NCBI RefSeq assembly: GCF_003367235.1
Contig: NZ_QRGP01000003.1
Location: 62,001 to 126,000 of the forward strand
Length of the DNA stretch: 64,000 nucleotides
DNA from: Sphingorhabdus pulchriflava
Lineage (GTDB): Bacteria; Pseudomonadota; Alphaproteobacteria; Sphingomonadales; Sphingomonadaceae
Direction: 5' to 3'
Within the stretch, counting starts at the first letter, position 1. Each line of letters starts with the position of its first letter. Both the position numbers and the translations under genes were made by a program. Below are positions 17,293 through 27,725 of this stretch, piece by piece. The notes beneath the pieces were generated by a model. It was not told the DNA's origin and did no database searches. It worked only from the letters and a program-made list of their open reading frames with translations.

Positions 17293-18156
17293 ATGAATAT
17301 GCTCAAGACAACAATGTTGCTCGCGGCGCTGACGGCGCTGTTCATGGCGCTTGGCTATACGCTGGGTGGCTCGGGTGGCGCGGTTATTTCGCTGCTGGTC
17401 GCGGCGGGGATGAACCTGTTCACCTATTGGAATGCCGACAAGATCGTCCTCAAAATGCACAATGCGCGTGAGGTTGATGCGCAGAGCGAACCCAACTTCT
17501 ACGGGCTGGTCGCCAATCTCGCACGCCGCGCCAATATGCCGATGCCGCGCGTCTATATTGTGGACAACCCCAATCCCAATGCCTTTGCAACCGGGCGCAA
17601 TCCGGAAAATGCCGCGGTGGCTGCAACCACTGGCCTGCTGTCGATGCTTAGCCGCGACGAGGTGGAAGGCGTGATGGCGCACGAGCTGGCGCATGTGAAA
17701 AACCGTGACACACTCATCATGACGATGGTAGCGACGATTGCCGGCGCACTGTCGATGCTTGCCAATTTCGGGCTGTTCTTTCGTGATAGCGAGCGAAACG
17801 GTTTGGCGACCTTGCTCGCTGTGCTGATTGCCCCCTTTGCCGCGATGATCGTGCAATTGGCGATCAGCCGCACGCGCGAATATGGTGCTGACCGCACAGG
17901 CGCCGAGATGTCAGGTAAGCCGCTTGCGCTTGCTGCCGCCCTTGCCAAAATATCGGGTGCGGCACAGGCGATCCCCAATCCGGTGAGCGAGCGCAACCCT
18001 TCGGCAGCGCAGCTTTACATCGTACCGACGCACATATCCGAGATGTTCTCGACCCATCCGGCAACCGAGAACCGGATTGCCGAGCTGGAGGCTTTGGCGG
18101 AGCAAATGGGTTCGGGCCCCCGCCGCAGCGCGCTCGATCCCTTGAGCCGCGGCTGA
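17293..18156 (+). CDS. htpX: Membrane-bound zinc protease HtpX (M48)
   Basis: 287 residues. Two N-terminal transmembrane segments (about 5-22 and 27-45), the zinc-binding HELAH at residues 130-134 with the third ligand in REYGAD (Glu196), and two further hydrophobic segments between them: the HtpX arrangement. It degrades misfolded inner-membrane proteins with the catalytic site facing the cytoplasm. ATG 17293 is preceded by GAGGATATCAAG; an upstream in-frame ATG at 17134 lies in the divergent SDHAF4-like gene and is rejected. It may be co-transcribed with rsmB, 46 bp downstream. Confidence 0.93.
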   Translation: MNMLKTTMLLAALTALFMALGYTLGGSGGAVISLLVAAGMNLFTYWNADKIVLKMHNAREVDAQSEPNFYGLVANLARRANMPMPRVYIVDNPNPNAFATGRNPENAAVAATTGLLSMLSRDEVEGVMAHELAHVKNRDTLIMTMVATIAGALSMLANFGLFFRDSERNGLATLLAVLIAPFAAMIVQLAISRTREYGADRTGAEMSGKPLALAAALAKISGAAQAIPNPVSERNPSAAQLYIVPTHISEMFSTHPATENRIAELEALAEQMGSGPRRSALDPLSRG

Positions 18157-18202
18157 TCACAAGCGGATTGTAGTCGCCCCGCCACGCGCCTAAAGCCCGG
18201 CG

Positions 18203-19477
18203 ATGAACACCCGCCCAACCACCGCCACCGGCCTTGCAGCGCGCCGCACTGCGTTGCGGATGCTCGACACCTGCCTGCGCACCGGCCAACCACTTGATCA
18301 GGCAGCGAGTGCCATGGCCAAAGGACTGGAGCCTTCGGACCGGGCGCTGGCGATTGCGATTGCGCAGGAAGTGCTGCGCTGGCTCCCAGACCTCGATCTG
18401 CTGATCGACAGCCAGACCCGCCTGCCATTGGCGGAGGATGCCAAGGCGCGGATGGTGCTGCGGATGGCGCTAGCGCAGATGCTTCGGCTGGGTACGCCGC
18501 CGCACGCTGCGATCTCGACCGCCCTGCCGCTGCTCGACAAAGGACCAAGACGGTTGGTGCATGGTGTCTTGGGCTCTCTTTGGCGACTGCAACCCAAGCT
18601 GGCCGACGCCCCCAGCCTGACCCATCCGGTGGCCGATCGATGGAAAGCGGTATGGGGCGCGGAGATGGTCGAGGCGGCGCGTATTGCCTTGGCCGAGCCG
18701 CCTGCGCTGGATCTGGTTCTGGCTGATCCGTCGCAGACCGGCAAATGGGCTGAAGAACTCGAAGGTACCAGCCTCGCACCGGGCCATATCCGGCTGGCGC
18801 GTGGTTCGGCGATCGAGATGCTGCCCGGCTATGCCGATGGCGCATGGTGGGTGCAGGATCTGGCGTCTAGTCTACCGGCGCGTTTGCTGGGGCAAGGCAA
18901 CCATCGAACGATAGTTGATCTGTGCGCTGCCCCGGGTGGCAAGACGATGCAGTTGGCCAGCCAGGGTTGGAATGTAACCGCGCTCGACAAGTCGGCGAAG
19001 CGGATGGAGCGGCTGTCGGCCAATCTGGAGCGCACCGGGCTGACGGCGAAATCCAACATTGGCGATGTACTGACTTGGGAGCCCGAGGCGCCATTCGACG
19101 CTGTGCTGCTCGACGCGCCCTGCACCGCGACAGGTACCTTCCGCCGCCATCCCGATGTGCTCCACCGGATTGGTCCGAAGCAGATTGCCGAACTGGTAGA
19201 ACTGCAAGCTGCGATGCTTGATAAGGCGGCGGCCATGATCAAACCCGGCGGCACATTGGTCTATGCGACCTGTTCGCTCGAACCCGAAGAAGGCGAGCAG
19301 CAGGCCGACGCCTTCCTCGCGCGGCACAGCCATTTTGCCAAAGCAAAAATCGACACCGCCCTTCTACCCGAAGGCATCACGCCGACAGACGGCTATATCC
19401 GCACGCTGCCCGGCATGCTCGCCGACAAGGGCGGGCTCGACGGCTTCTTCATTGCCTCCTTCATACGCGCGCAATAA
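18203..19477 (+). CDS. rsmB: 16S rRNA m5C967 methyltransferase RsmB/Fmu-like
   Basis: 424 residues. The N-terminal half is NusB-like (helical, to about residue 140); the C-terminal half is a class I SAM methyltransferase with VDLCAAPGGKTMQLA, VLLDAPCTATGTFRRHPD (the PC catalytic-site motif) and YATCSLEPEEGE (the TC nucleophile motif). These are the two-cysteine signatures of NOL1/NOP2/Sun RNA m5C methyltransferases. It begins a plus-strand run rsmB, GNAT, rpe, heparinase-like, purH. Assignment to C967 of 16S rRNA rests on the NusB-domain fusion typical of RsmB. Confidence 0.92.
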   Translation: MNTRPTTATGLAARRTALRMLDTCLRTGQPLDQAASAMAKGLEPSDRALAIAIAQEVLRWLPDLDLLIDSQTRLPLAEDAKARMVLRMALAQMLRLGTPPHAAISTALPLLDKGPRRLVHGVLGSLWRLQPKLADAPSLTHPVADRWKAVWGAEMVEAARIALAEPPALDLVLADPSQTGKWAEELEGTSLAPGHIRLARGSAIEMLPGYADGAWWVQDLASSLPARLLGQGNHRTIVDLCAAPGGKTMQLASQGWNVTALDKSAKRMERLSANLERTGLTAKSNIGDVLTWEPEAPFDAVLLDAPCTATGTFRRHPDVLHRIGPKQIAELVELQAAMLDKAAAMIKPGGTLVYATCSLEPEEGEQQADAFLARHSHFAKAKIDTALLPEGITPTDGYIRTLPGMLADKGGLDGFFIASFIRAQ

Positions 19478-19486
19478 GGTTGGGCG

Positions 19487-20011
19487 ATGCGAGCGCCTAC
19501 CCTCACCACCGACCGTTTAATCCTCGCGCCCATAAGCCTCGACCATTGGGAAGCCTATGCCGCCGCATGGGCCGATCCGGCGATGACCGAGTTTATCGGT
19601 GGCAAACCGCGCACCCGCACAGAAAGCTGGGGCAAGTTCCTGGCCGCCGCCGCGCTGTGGCAGTTTATGGGCTATGGCTATTGGTCATTCCTCGATCGGG
19701 CGAGCGGAAAATTTCTCGGCAATGGCGGGCTCTCATGGTTTGAACGCGGGGTAGCGGGGTTGGAGGGTGTGCCCGAAGCCGGCTGGGCGTTCATTCCTGA
19801 AGCATGGGGCCAGGGGCTTGCCACCGAAGCGATGGCGGCGGCGCTTGCATGGGCCGACGAAGAACTTAAGGCCCCCGATATCCGCTGCATCATTGATCCC
19901 GGAAATCAGGCTTCGAGACGGGTTGCGGAAAAGCTGGGTTTCCGCTTTCTGGAGGTCACCGACGAACCGATGGGTCGCATTGAGCTGTTTTCGCGACAAC
20001 GTGGTGGATAA
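19487..20011 (+). CDS. GNAT N-acetyltransferase (RimJ/RimL-like)
   Basis: 174 residues with the beginning LTTDRLILAPISLDHWEAY characteristic of the RimJ/RimL-type GNAT subgroup, and a C-terminal acetyl-CoA region including AWGQGLATEAMAAAL (the Q/R-x-x-G-x-G/A pantetheine loop) and NQASRRVAEKLGF. It would transfer an acetyl group from acetyl-CoA to an amine, possibly an amino acid or a protein N-terminus. It starts 9 bp after rsmB. The acceptor cannot be predicted. Confidence 0.88.
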   Translation: MRAPTLTTDRLILAPISLDHWEAYAAAWADPAMTEFIGGKPRTRTESWGKFLAAAALWQFMGYGYWSFLDRASGKFLGNGGLSWFERGVAGLEGVPEAGWAFIPEAWGQGLATEAMAAALAWADEELKAPDIRCIIDPGNQASRRVAEKLGFRFLEVTDEPMGRIELFSRQRGG

Positions 20012-20082
20012 AGCGGTGGATTAGTTGTGCATGAAGGGGTGCTTGCCTTGCCCCTGCGGCGCAGTATCGCTAAGCGCCAGCC

Positions 20083-20742
20083 ATGAACGCTCCTATCCGT
20101 ATTGCGCCTTCGATCCTCTCCGCCGATTTCGCGCGTCTGGGTGAAGAGGTGCGCGCCATCGACGAGGCCGGTTGCGACTGGATCCATGTCGACGTGATGG
20201 ACGGCCATTTCGTCCCCAATATCACCATCGGCCCCGCCGTCGTGAAGGCGCTACGCCCGCATAGCGCGAAGCCATTCGATGTCCATCTGATGATCTCGCC
20301 GGTCGACCAGTTTGTGAAAGATTTCGCAGACGCAGGCGCGGACATTATCTCCTTCCATCCGGAGGCCGGACCGCACCCCCACCGAACGGTGCAGTTGATC
20401 AAATCACTCGGCAAGCAGGCGGGCATTGTGCTCAACCCGCACACGCCTGCGAAGATGCTCGATTATCTGATCGAGGATATTGACCTTGTGCTGGTGATGA
20501 GCGTCAATCCGGGCTTTGGCGGGCAAAGCTTTATTTCAAGCCAGCTGCGCAAGATTGAAGCGATCCGAAAGATGATTGAAAAGACCGGCAAGGATATCCG
20601 GCTTGAGGTTGACGGCGGCATCACCGTTGAAACCGCACCGCTCGCGATATCGGCTGGGGCGGATACGCTGGTCGCCGGCACTGCGACCTTCAAGGGCGGG
20701 CCAAGCGCCTATGCCGCCAATATTGCGGCCTTGAGGGGGTAA
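20083..20742 (+). CDS. rpe: Ribulose-phosphate 3-epimerase
   Basis: 219 residues, the usual length. The TIM-barrel motifs [50 protein letters not shown] and EVDGGI match ribulose-5-phosphate 3-epimerase, including the metal-binding His and Asp residues. It interconverts ribulose-5-phosphate and xylulose-5-phosphate in the pentose phosphate pathway. Its TAA overlaps the ATG of the heparinase-like gene by one base, so the two are translationally coupled. Confidence 0.96.
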   Translation: MNAPIRIAPSILSADFARLGEEVRAIDEAGCDWIHVDVMDGHFVPNITIGPAVVKALRPHSAKPFDVHLMISPVDQFVKDFADAGADIISFHPEAGPHPHRTVQLIKSLGKQAGIVLNPHTPAKMLDYLIEDIDLVLVMSVNPGFGGQSFISSQLRKIEAIRKMIEKTGKDIRLEVDGGITVETAPLAISAGADTLVAGTATFKGGPSAYAANIAALRG

Positions 20743-22466
20743 TGGCCGAAGCTGACCTTCCGGACGATACAGCAGGCGGCAACGCGCTTGTGGTGCGCCC
20801 GGCAGGCAGGTTGGAAAATCTCACTGCCCGCGTTTCGCTGATGCTCTACCAGCTCAGCTGGCGGACCCCACTCCACAAGATGCGGATCACCGGCAAGCTG
20901 CCAATGAAGTTGCTCGCAGTGCCTGCTGATCCGCTTCCTGGAGACGAAGGGCGCGGCACGGCCATCAGGATTGGCAAATTCCACTTCATGGGAATGGAGC
21001 AGTCGATCGATGCGATCGATTATGACAAGCCGACCCTTCCACCGGCCTTTGCCGATTATGTCCACCGTTTCGACTGGCTGCGCGATCTGACAGCGGCAGT
21101 CAATCGCGGCGAAGGCGCACCACTGGCCGCGTCGATTGCCGAAAAATGGCTGGCTGCCAATGGAGACCGCCCGCGCATGCCCGCGTGGCGGATCGACAAT
21201 AGCGCCTGGCGTTTCCTCAACATGGCGAGCGCCGCACCCTATCTGCTTTCAAGCACGGATTTGATCTACCGCTCGAAGATCCTGAACCATTTTGCGCGCA
21301 CCGCCCGGCATCTTGACCAGTCAGCGGTCCGCGCGACCAAGCCGTTTGACAAGGTGTGCGGCTGGGCCGGGGTTGTGGCCGCGTCGCTCTTGCTACCCGA
21401 GGGCAAGGCGCGCCGGGCGATGGGCGAACACAGCCTTGAAGTGGCGCTCCGCGAACTGGTTTACCCTGATGGTGGCCTATTGTCGCGCGCGCCGCAGCAA
21501 CTGATGGAACTGATCGCGTTGCTGTCGATGCTGCGGCAATCTTATATCGCCCGGCACGAGGCTGTTCCCGATTTCCTCACCGATACGCTTAGTCGCAATG
21601 TTCCGGCTCTATTGGGGCTGACGCACGCCGATGGCGGGCTGGGCGCTTGGCAGGGTTGCGGACATATCGGGGCAGAGCGGATCGAGGCTTTGGTAAAGGC
21701 CAGCTGTGTGCGCGCACGCCCACTGCGACAGGCGCTCGACTGGGGGTATCAGCGGGTCAGTGCTGGACCTTCGGTGTTGCTCGTCGATGCCGGACCGCCG
21801 CCGCATGCCAAGCAAGCACTGGTCGGCTGTGCTTCGACTTTGGCGTTCGAGCTCAGTTTCGGCAAGCAGCGTGTCATCGTCAATTGCGGCGGTGCAGGGC
21901 TTGTCGGTGCCAATATTCCCGCCTCATTGTCGCGCGGTTTGCGCACCACCGCAGCGCACTCGACACTATGTGTCGATGACAGCAATTCGACCGCCTTGCT
22001 TGCAAATGGGCAATTGGGGCGAGGAGTGATTGAGGTTGGTCTCGAGCGTCGCGACATTGACAAGGCGACGCGGATTGAGGCCAATCATGATGGCTATTCG
22101 AAAGCCTATGGTTTTGTGCATAACCGTGTGCTCATCCTGCGCTCCGACGGGCTCGAGCTGCGCGGCGAAGATACGCTGCTGCCGCATGAGAAGCATAAGG
22201 GGCGCGAAGAGGTAGGCGCGCATCTGCGCTTTCATCTCGGGCCTGACATTGAATTGTTGCTTGCCGAAGATAGGCGCAGCGTTGTGATGCGGCTCGATGA
22301 TGGCAGCAGCTGGTCCTTTGTGACGACGCTAGGCACGATTGAGGTCGATGACAGTATCTGGGTGGATGAAAATGGCCGGCCAAATCCCACCCGCCAGCTC
22401 GTGATTGGCGTCAATGCGCCAAAGGGCGGCATGACCATTGGCTGGGCCCTCAAGTTTCTGGGATAA
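20742..22466 (+). CDS. Heparinase II/III-like polysaccharide lyase family protein
   Basis: 574 residues. An N-terminal all-helical toroid-like region (to about residue 330, with [18 protein letters not shown] and [13 protein letters not shown]) is followed by a beta-rich domain with [29 protein letters not shown], the heparinase II/III-like signature. Proteins of this type occur in alphaproteobacteria next to purH or rsmB. No signal peptide is visible, so a cytoplasmic location is suggested, which is odd for a polysaccharide lyase. Its position within rpe-purH is conserved in memory of the group, but the substrate is unknown. Confidence 0.85.
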   Translation: MAEADLPDDTAGGNALVVRPAGRLENLTARVSLMLYQLSWRTPLHKMRITGKLPMKLLAVPADPLPGDEGRGTAIRIGKFHFMGMEQSIDAIDYDKPTLPPAFADYVHRFDWLRDLTAAVNRGEGAPLAASIAEKWLAANGDRPRMPAWRIDNSAWRFLNMASAAPYLLSSTDLIYRSKILNHFARTARHLDQSAVRATKPFDKVCGWAGVVAASLLLPEGKARRAMGEHSLEVALRELVYPDGGLLSRAPQQLMELIALLSMLRQSYIARHEAVPDFLTDTLSRNVPALLGLTHADGGLGAWQGCGHIGAERIEALVKASCVRARPLRQALDWGYQRVSAGPSVLLVDAGPPPHAKQALVGCASTLAFELSFGKQRVIVNCGGAGLVGANIPASLSRGLRTTAAHSTLCVDDSNSTALLANGQLGRGVIEVGLERRDIDKATRIEANHDGYSKAYGFVHNRVLILRSDGLELRGEDTLLPHEKHKGREEVGAHLRFHLGPDIELLLAEDRRSVVMRLDDGSSWSFVTTLGTIEVDDSIWVDENGRPNPTRQLVIGVNAPKGGMTIGWALKFLG

Positions 22467-22471
22467 ACAAA

Positions 22472-24061
22472 ATGAGCGATGTGAAGATCAAACGGGCACT
22501 GCTTTCGGTGTCGGACAAAAGCGGGCTGGTTGAATTGGGCCATGCACTTGCCAAGCGCGATGTCGAGCTGGTGTCGACCGGCGGCACAGCAAAGACGCTG
22601 CGCGATGCCGGTTTGAAGGTGAAGGACATTAGCGAGCTGACAGGCTTTCCCGAAATGATGGATGGCCGCGTCAAGACGCTGCACCCCAAGGTGCATGGCG
22701 GGCTGCTTGCGGTCCGCGACAATGCCGAGCATGCCGCCGCGATGAAGGAACATGGCATCGGTGCGATCGACCTGGTCGTGGTCAACCTCTACCCCTTTGC
22801 GCAGACAGTCGCCAAAGGTGCGAGCCGTGACGAGATTATCGAGAATATCGATATTGGCGGCCCGTCGATGGTGCGCAGTGCGGCGAAGAACCACGCTTAT
22901 GTCACGATTGTCACCGACCCCGCCGATTATGACGATCTGATCGCCGAAATGGAGGAATCGGGCGGCAAGACCAGCTATGATTTCCGCCGCAAATGTGCGG
23001 CGAAGGCCTATTCGGCGACCGCTGCCTATGACAGCATGATCAGCCAGTGGTTCGCCTTTGCCGATCAGCAGCAATTCTTCCCCGACATGCTTGCGATCAA
23101 CGGCAATCGTGCCGAAGAGCTGCGTTACGGCGAGAACCCGCACCAACGCGCGGCGCTGTATGTCCCAGTAGGTCCGCACGGGTCGGGGATCGCGCAGGCG
23201 GAGCAAATCCAGGGCAAGGAACTTTCCTATAACAATTATAACGATGCCGACGCCGCGCTCGAGCTGGTCAGCGAGTTTCGCGACGGGCCGCCGACGGTTG
23301 TTATCGTCAAGCATGCCAATCCGTGCGGCGTTGCCACTGGTGATACGCTGATTGAGGCCTATCGCGCTGCGCTCGAATGCGACAGTGTTTCCGCCTTTGG
23401 CGGGATTGTTGCGGTCAACCGGCCTCTCGATGGTGCGACGGCAGAGGCAATTACCGAGATCTTCACTGAGGTCGTCGCCGCTCCTGCTGCTGACGATGCG
23501 GCAAAGGCCGTATTCGCAAAGAAGAAGAATTTGCGCCTGCTACTGACCGGCGACCTTCCCGATCCGAAACGTGGCGGCCTGATGGTGAAACCGATTACCG
23601 GCGGCTTGCTGGTGCAATCACGCGACAATGGCTTCGTGCCCGATAGCGATTTCAAGGTGGTGACCAAGCGGGCGCCAACAGCACAGGAACTCGCCGACTG
23701 CCGCTTTGCCTGGACGGTTGCTAAGCATGTGAAATCAAACGCGATCGTTTATGCCAAGGATGGTGCGACGGCAGGGATTGGCGCCGGGCAGATGAACCGC
23801 CGCGACAGCGCGCGTATCGCCGCGATTAAGGCGCAGGAAGCTGCTGAGACCTACGGCTGGGCACAGCCGCGGACCATTGGTTCGGCGGTCGCATCCGACG
23901 CTTTCTTCCCCTTTGCCGACGGCCTTTTGGCAGCGGCGGAAGCAGGGGCCACAGCGGTTATCCAGCCGGGTGGCTCGATGCGCGACGAAGAAGTCATCGC
24001 CGCAGCTGACGAAGCAGGGCTGGCGATGGTCTTCACCGGGATGCGGCATTTCAGGCATTGA
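22472..24061 (+). CDS. purH: Bifunctional AICAR transformylase / IMP cyclohydrolase
   Basis: 529 residues. IMP cyclohydrolase N-terminal domain begins [16 protein letters not shown] with [30 protein letters not shown]; the transformylase domain contains KHANPCGVA (catalytic Lys-His) and ends [14 protein letters not shown]...MRHFRH. Domain order and length are normal. It catalyses the last two steps of purine biosynthesis. It starts 5 bp after the heparinase-like gene and is last in the plus-strand run; a palindromic repeat follows. Confidence 0.97.
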   Translation: MSDVKIKRALLSVSDKSGLVELGHALAKRDVELVSTGGTAKTLRDAGLKVKDISELTGFPEMMDGRVKTLHPKVHGGLLAVRDNAEHAAAMKEHGIGAIDLVVVNLYPFAQTVAKGASRDEIIENIDIGGPSMVRSAAKNHAYVTIVTDPADYDDLIAEMEESGGKTSYDFRRKCAAKAYSATAAYDSMISQWFAFADQQQFFPDMLAINGNRAEELRYGENPHQRAALYVPVGPHGSGIAQAEQIQGKELSYNNYNDADAALELVSEFRDGPPTVVIVKHANPCGVATGDTLIEAYRAALECDSVSAFGGIVAVNRPLDGATAEAITEIFTEVVAAPAADDAAKAVFAKKKNLRLLLTGDLPDPKRGGLMVKPITGGLLVQSRDNGFVPDSDFKVVTKRAPTAQELADCRFAWTVAKHVKSNAIVYAKDGATAGIGAGQMNRRDSARIAAIKAQEAAETYGWAQPRTIGSAVASDAFFPFADGLLAAAEAGATAVIQPGGSMRDEEVIAAADEAGLAMVFTGMRHFRH

Positions 24062-24065
24062 GGCT

Positions 24066-24230
24066 GTCTCCCCTCTCTCATTGGGAGAGGGTTGCGCAGA
24101 CTTGCAAGCTTGCTTGCTAGTCGCAGCTAGGTGAGGGGATATGCCCTGTCGACAGGATAAAACCCCTCACCAACTCCGCCTAGGCGCTATGCGCCAAGGC
24201 TTCATATCCTCCCCAACGGGAGAGGAATTT
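24066..24230. repeat. Large imperfect palindromic intergenic repeat
   Basis: Nested inverted repeats fill the space between purH and the convergent DEAD-box gene. The centre is a perfect palindrome CCTGTCGACAGG (24145-24156), flanked by GGTGAGGGG (24130-24138) and CCCCTCACC (24163-24171), with outer arms related to CTCCCC...GGGAGAGG on both sides. The whole resembles MITE-like repeats common in proteobacteria. The inner hairpin could act as a bidirectional terminator, although it lacks a T-run. No encoded protein is seen. Confidence 0.75.
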
Positions 24231-24232
24231 AC

Positions 24233-25753
24233 TTACCGCGCCCGCTTCACCGCAGTCTTGAACTTGCCCACACCCGACGGTTTGGGGCCATAGTTGCGGG
24301 GGCGGTCACCGTCGCGACCTTGCGAGGCAGCGCTAATCGGTGGCCCACCGCGCTTGTGGTTGGGGCGGTTGTCGGCGCGGGGCGCACGCTGGTCGTCACG
24401 ACGTTCGCTGTTACGATCATCGCGGACCGGGATTTCATCGCGGCCATAACCGTCGCGGCTCATCAACGGGCTGCCATGGGCCGGACGCGCACGACCTGAA
24501 CCTTGACGACCGCCGGGGCGGCCTTGCCCCTGACGCTCGGCGCCGGGGCGACCGCCTGCACGGCGCGGCTGTTCTTCGCGCTTGGCGACAACCGGCTTGG
24601 GCATTTCTGCAACCAGCTGGCGGAAACCTTCGGGAAGGCCAACCTGCATCAAGCGAACCTTGGTCAGCCGCTCGATATCCTTCAGATAACCGCGCTCGTC
24701 ATCGCTGACAAAACTGACCGCGATGCCATCGGCGCCGGCACGCGCGGTGCGGCCGATGCGGTGGACATATTGGTCGGGCACATTGGGCAGCTCGTAATTG
24801 AACACATGGCTGACGCCGGGCACATCGATACCGCGTGCGGCGATATCGGTTGCGACCAGCACCTTGAGATGCCCGTGGCGGAAGCCCTGCATCGCTGCCG
24901 TACGCTGACCCTGGCTCTTGTTGCCATGGATAGCGGCTGCCTTGATACCCGCTCCCGCCAGATGGCGGACTACACGGTCGGCACCATGTTTGGTGCGGGT
25001 GAAGACGAGCGCACGCTCGACTGCCTCATCCTTAAGGCGATAGTTGAGCAGGGCCTGCTTCTCACCCTGGGTGACGAAGGTGACGAATTGATCGACGCGT
25101 TCCGCAGTCGTCGCCGCCGGCGTCACCGAGACGCGCACGGGGTTGTTGAGGAAACGGTTACCCAGCTCGGCAATCGCCTTGGGCATGGTGGCCGAAAAGA
25201 ACAAGCTCTGCCGCTTTTTGGGGAGCATCAGGTCGATGCGCTTCAGCGCGTGGATGAAGCCCAGGTCCATCATCTGGTCGGCTTCGTCGAGCACGAAGAT
25301 TTCAACGTCCTTCAGGCTCAGCGCGCGCTGCTCGATCAGGTCTAGCAGACGGCCCGGTGTGGCAACTAGAATGTCGGTGCCGGCCTGCAGCTTCTTCTTC
25401 TGTGTGAAAATCGGCATGCCGCCGAACACGCAGTTGACGGTGAGGCCCAGGAACTTGCCATAGTCGCGGAACTTTTCCGCAATCTGCGCGGCGAGTTCGC
25501 GGGTCGGCGAAAGCACCAGCATCCGGCAGCCATAAGGCACGCGCGGTTTGATGTTGGTGGCGAAATGGTGAAGTGATGGCAGCGCGAAGGCAGCGGTCTT
25601 GCCGGTGCCGGTCTGCGCGATGCCGCACAGGTCGCGACCTTCCAGCAACGGCGGGATCGCCTGCATCTGGATCGGGGTCGGGGTATCATATCCCGAAGCG
25701 GCAAGGGCCTTCAGGAGGGGTTGGGCAAGGCCCAGTTCTTCAAAAAAAGACAT
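24233..25753 (-). CDS. DEAD-box RNA helicase (RhlE-like)
   Basis: 506 residues. Helicase motifs are in order: Q-motif region TPTPIQMQAIP, AQTGTGKT (46-53), PTRELAAQ, TPGRLLD, LDEAD (155-159), SAT (187-189), then ARGIDVPGVSHV and HRIGRTARAG. A long C-terminal tail (after about 370) is rich in Arg, Gly and Asp, as in cold- and ribosome-related RhlE-type helicases, and probably contacts RNA. It is convergent with purH. The exact paralogue (RhlE, CsdA or DbpA) is inferred from the tail and not certain. Confidence 0.92.
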   Translation of the reverse strand: MSFFEELGLAQPLLKALAASGYDTPTPIQMQAIPPLLEGRDLCGIAQTGTGKTAAFALPSLHHFATNIKPRVPYGCRMLVLSPTRELAAQIAEKFRDYGKFLGLTVNCVFGGMPIFTQKKKLQAGTDILVATPGRLLDLIEQRALSLKDVEIFVLDEADQMMDLGFIHALKRIDLMLPKKRQSLFFSATMPKAIAELGNRFLNNPVRVSVTPAATTAERVDQFVTFVTQGEKQALLNYRLKDEAVERALVFTRTKHGADRVVRHLAGAGIKAAAIHGNKSQGQRTAAMQGFRHGHLKVLVATDIAARGIDVPGVSHVFNYELPNVPDQYVHRIGRTARAGADGIAVSFVSDDERGYLKDIERLTKVRLMQVGLPEGFRQLVAEMPKPVVAKREEQPRRAGGRPGAERQGQGRPGGRQGSGRARPAHGSPLMSRDGYGRDEIPVRDDRNSERRDDQRAPRADNRPNHKRGGPPISAASQGRDGDRPRNYGPKPSGVGKFKTAVKRAR

Positions 25754-25847
25754 AATAAACTTTCAAACATGCATGATGCAGCTCGCGCGGCCTTAGGGCA
25801 ACGCGCGGCGCACAAGCGGGTTTAAGGGTAAGCGAAACGCCGACCCC

Positions 25848-26066
25848 TTGGAAACCACCCCGCGTGAATTGGGAAGCCTCTTGGCTGCGCGCATCTCTCG
25901 ATCGACGGAGCTTTTGAACAAGCTCTCACGCTGTCGATACTGCGGCGGTTATCTCCGCTCGCCTCATGCGCTTGGGGGCCATATGGGCTTGGCGCGTCGA
26001 AAAAGCAAGAAAATTACGCGCCGCGGCAATTTTCACTTTTCGAGCGCGTGCAATGTGCCTCGTTAA
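25848..26066 (+). CDS. Possible small zinc-ribbon-like protein
   Basis: A 72-residue frame from a TTG codon in the 380-bp space between the DEAD-box gene and the flavoprotein gene. The centre reads [18 protein letters not shown], a C-x2-C-x7-H-x4-H array followed by a basic stretch [12 protein letters not shown]. It resembles the SPQALGGH helix of plant C2H2 fingers but lacks the usual second histidine after GGH. No strong ribosome-binding site is visible, so it may be chance. No homologue is recognised and no function is offered. Confidence 0.3.
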   Translation: METTPRELGSLLAARISRSTELLNKLSRCRYCGGYLRSPHALGGHMGLARRKSKKITRRGNFHFSSACNVPR

Positions 26067-26133
26067 CTTTTCATTATCCAATTTCGTTCAGAGATTTCCC
26101 CGAAAGCACATATTCGCTGGAGGAAATGCGACA

Positions 26134-27720
26134 ATGTCGGGGCAAAAACAGGGTATTGTAGACGTAGCAATCATTGGCGCGGGGCCTGCCGGTCTGACCG
26201 CCGCCTATCTGCTGTCGAAAAGGGGCTATAGCGTCACCGTCATCGAAAAAGACGAACGCTATGTCGGTGGTATCAGCCGCACCGTTGAGGTTGACGGCTA
26301 TCGCTTCGACATTGGTGGCCACCGCTTCTTTTCGAAATCGAAGGAAGTTGTCGACCTGTGGAACGAAATCCTGCCCAATGATTTCATCCAGCGTCCGCGC
26401 ATGAGCCGCATCTATTATGAAGGCAAATTCTACAGCTATCCGCTGCGCGCCTTTGAAGCCTTGTTCAACCTCGGCATCGTGCGTTCGACGCTGTGCATGG
26501 CGAGCTATGTGAAGGCCAAGGCTTTCCCGAACACGAAGGTTCGTAGCTTTGAAGACTGGACGGTCAACCAGTTCGGTCACAAGCTCTATTCGATCTTTTT
26601 CAAGACCTATACCGAAAAGGTATGGGGCATGCCCTGCGACGAAATGTCGGCAGATTGGGCCGCCCAGCGCATCAAGGGTCTATCGCTCGGCGCTGCGGTA
26701 ATCGACGGGCTGAAGCGCAGCCTTGGTCTCAACAAAAAGCCCAATGACGGCATGGAAACCAAGACCTTGCTCGAAACCTTCCGCTATCCGCGGCTGGGGC
26801 CGGGCATGATGTGGGATGCCGCACGCGATTTTGTTGTCGCCAAGGGCAACCACGTGCTGATGGGCCACAGCTTCAAGCAACTGGCGCAGGATGCCAAGGG
26901 CAATTGGCGCCTGTCGGCGACCAAGGCTGATGGCGGCGAGACCGTCATCCAGGCCCGCCATGTGATCAGCTCTGCCCCGATGCGCGAGCTATCGGCACGT
27001 ATCCATCCGCTGCCGCAGACCTCGCTCGAGGCATCGAACCTGAAATATCGCGACTTCCTGACGGTCGCCTTGATGATCAAGTCGGACGACCTGTTCCCCG
27101 ATAACTGGATCTACATCCATGACAGCAAGGTGAAGGTCGGCCGCGTACAGAATTTCCGCAGCTGGTCACCCGAAATGGTGCCCGATCCGTCGATCGCCTG
27201 CGTCGGCCTCGAATATTTCTGCTTCGAAGGCGATGGCCTCTGGTCGTCGAGCGATGCCGATCTGGTCGAGCTTGCCAAGAAGGAAATGGCGATCCTTGGC
27301 CTGTGCAACCCCGAAGACGTTGTCGGCGGTGCGGTGGTGCGTCAGGAAAAGGCCTATCCGGTTTATGACGACAGCTATGCTGCCAATGTCGAGGCGATGC
27401 GTTCGGAGCTTGAAGGCAAATATCCGACGCTGCATATGGTCGGTCGCAACGGCATGCACCGCTACAACAACCAGGACCATGCGATGATGACCGCGATGCT
27501 GACGGTCGAGAATATCGAGGCTGGTGCCCGCGTTTATAATATCTGGAACGTCAACGAAGACGCCGAATATCATGAAGCGGGTGATGAAGGTGAACAGGAA
27601 AAGATCGTGGTCAAGGTGACCGAAGATCAGGCCGCCGCGCTGACGTCAGAACGTGATGTGCCGACCCGCGTCACATCCGCGGCTGACGCTGAACCCCGCA
27701 AGATAGACAAGGCGGCCTAA
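26134..27720 (+). CDS. FAD-dependent oxidoreductase, UDP-galactopyranose mutase/PPO-like
   Basis: 528 residues. An N-terminal Rossmann dinucleotide-binding motif ([20 protein letters not shown]) is followed by [25 protein letters not shown], a pattern of the UDP-galactopyranose mutase/protoporphyrinogen-oxidase-like amine oxidase superfamily, and ends with [16 protein letters not shown], the flavin-binding C-terminal region. ATG 26134 has GGAGGA about 9 bp upstream; the frame continues to 25966 but without a site. Immediate neighbours are GtrA, a membrane sulfatase and a GT-C protein, so a sugar-modifying role for a surface polymer is likely. Whether it isomerises UDP-galactose or oxidises another substrate is undetermined. 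Confidence 0.8.
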   Translation: MSGQKQGIVDVAIIGAGPAGLTAAYLLSKRGYSVTVIEKDERYVGGISRTVEVDGYRFDIGGHRFFSKSKEVVDLWNEILPNDFIQRPRMSRIYYEGKFYSYPLRAFEALFNLGIVRSTLCMASYVKAKAFPNTKVRSFEDWTVNQFGHKLYSIFFKTYTEKVWGMPCDEMSADWAAQRIKGLSLGAAVIDGLKRSLGLNKKPNDGMETKTLLETFRYPRLGPGMMWDAARDFVVAKGNHVLMGHSFKQLAQDAKGNWRLSATKADGGETVIQARHVISSAPMRELSARIHPLPQTSLEASNLKYRDFLTVALMIKSDDLFPDNWIYIHDSKVKVGRVQNFRSWSPEMVPDPSIACVGLEYFCFEGDGLWSSSDADLVELAKKEMAILGLCNPEDVVGGAVVRQEKAYPVYDDSYAANVEAMRSELEGKYPTLHMVGRNGMHRYNNQDHAMMTAMLTVENIEAGARVYNIWNVNEDAEYHEAGDEGEQEKIVVKVTEDQAAALTSERDVPTRVTSAADAEPRKIDKAA

Positions 27721-27725
27721 AACTC

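Noticed and set aside
25966-26133. Upstream extension of the Glf-like flavoprotein frame
   Set aside because: The extra 56 residues do not resemble the family and the ATG at 26134 has a good Shine-Dalgarno-like GGAGGA.
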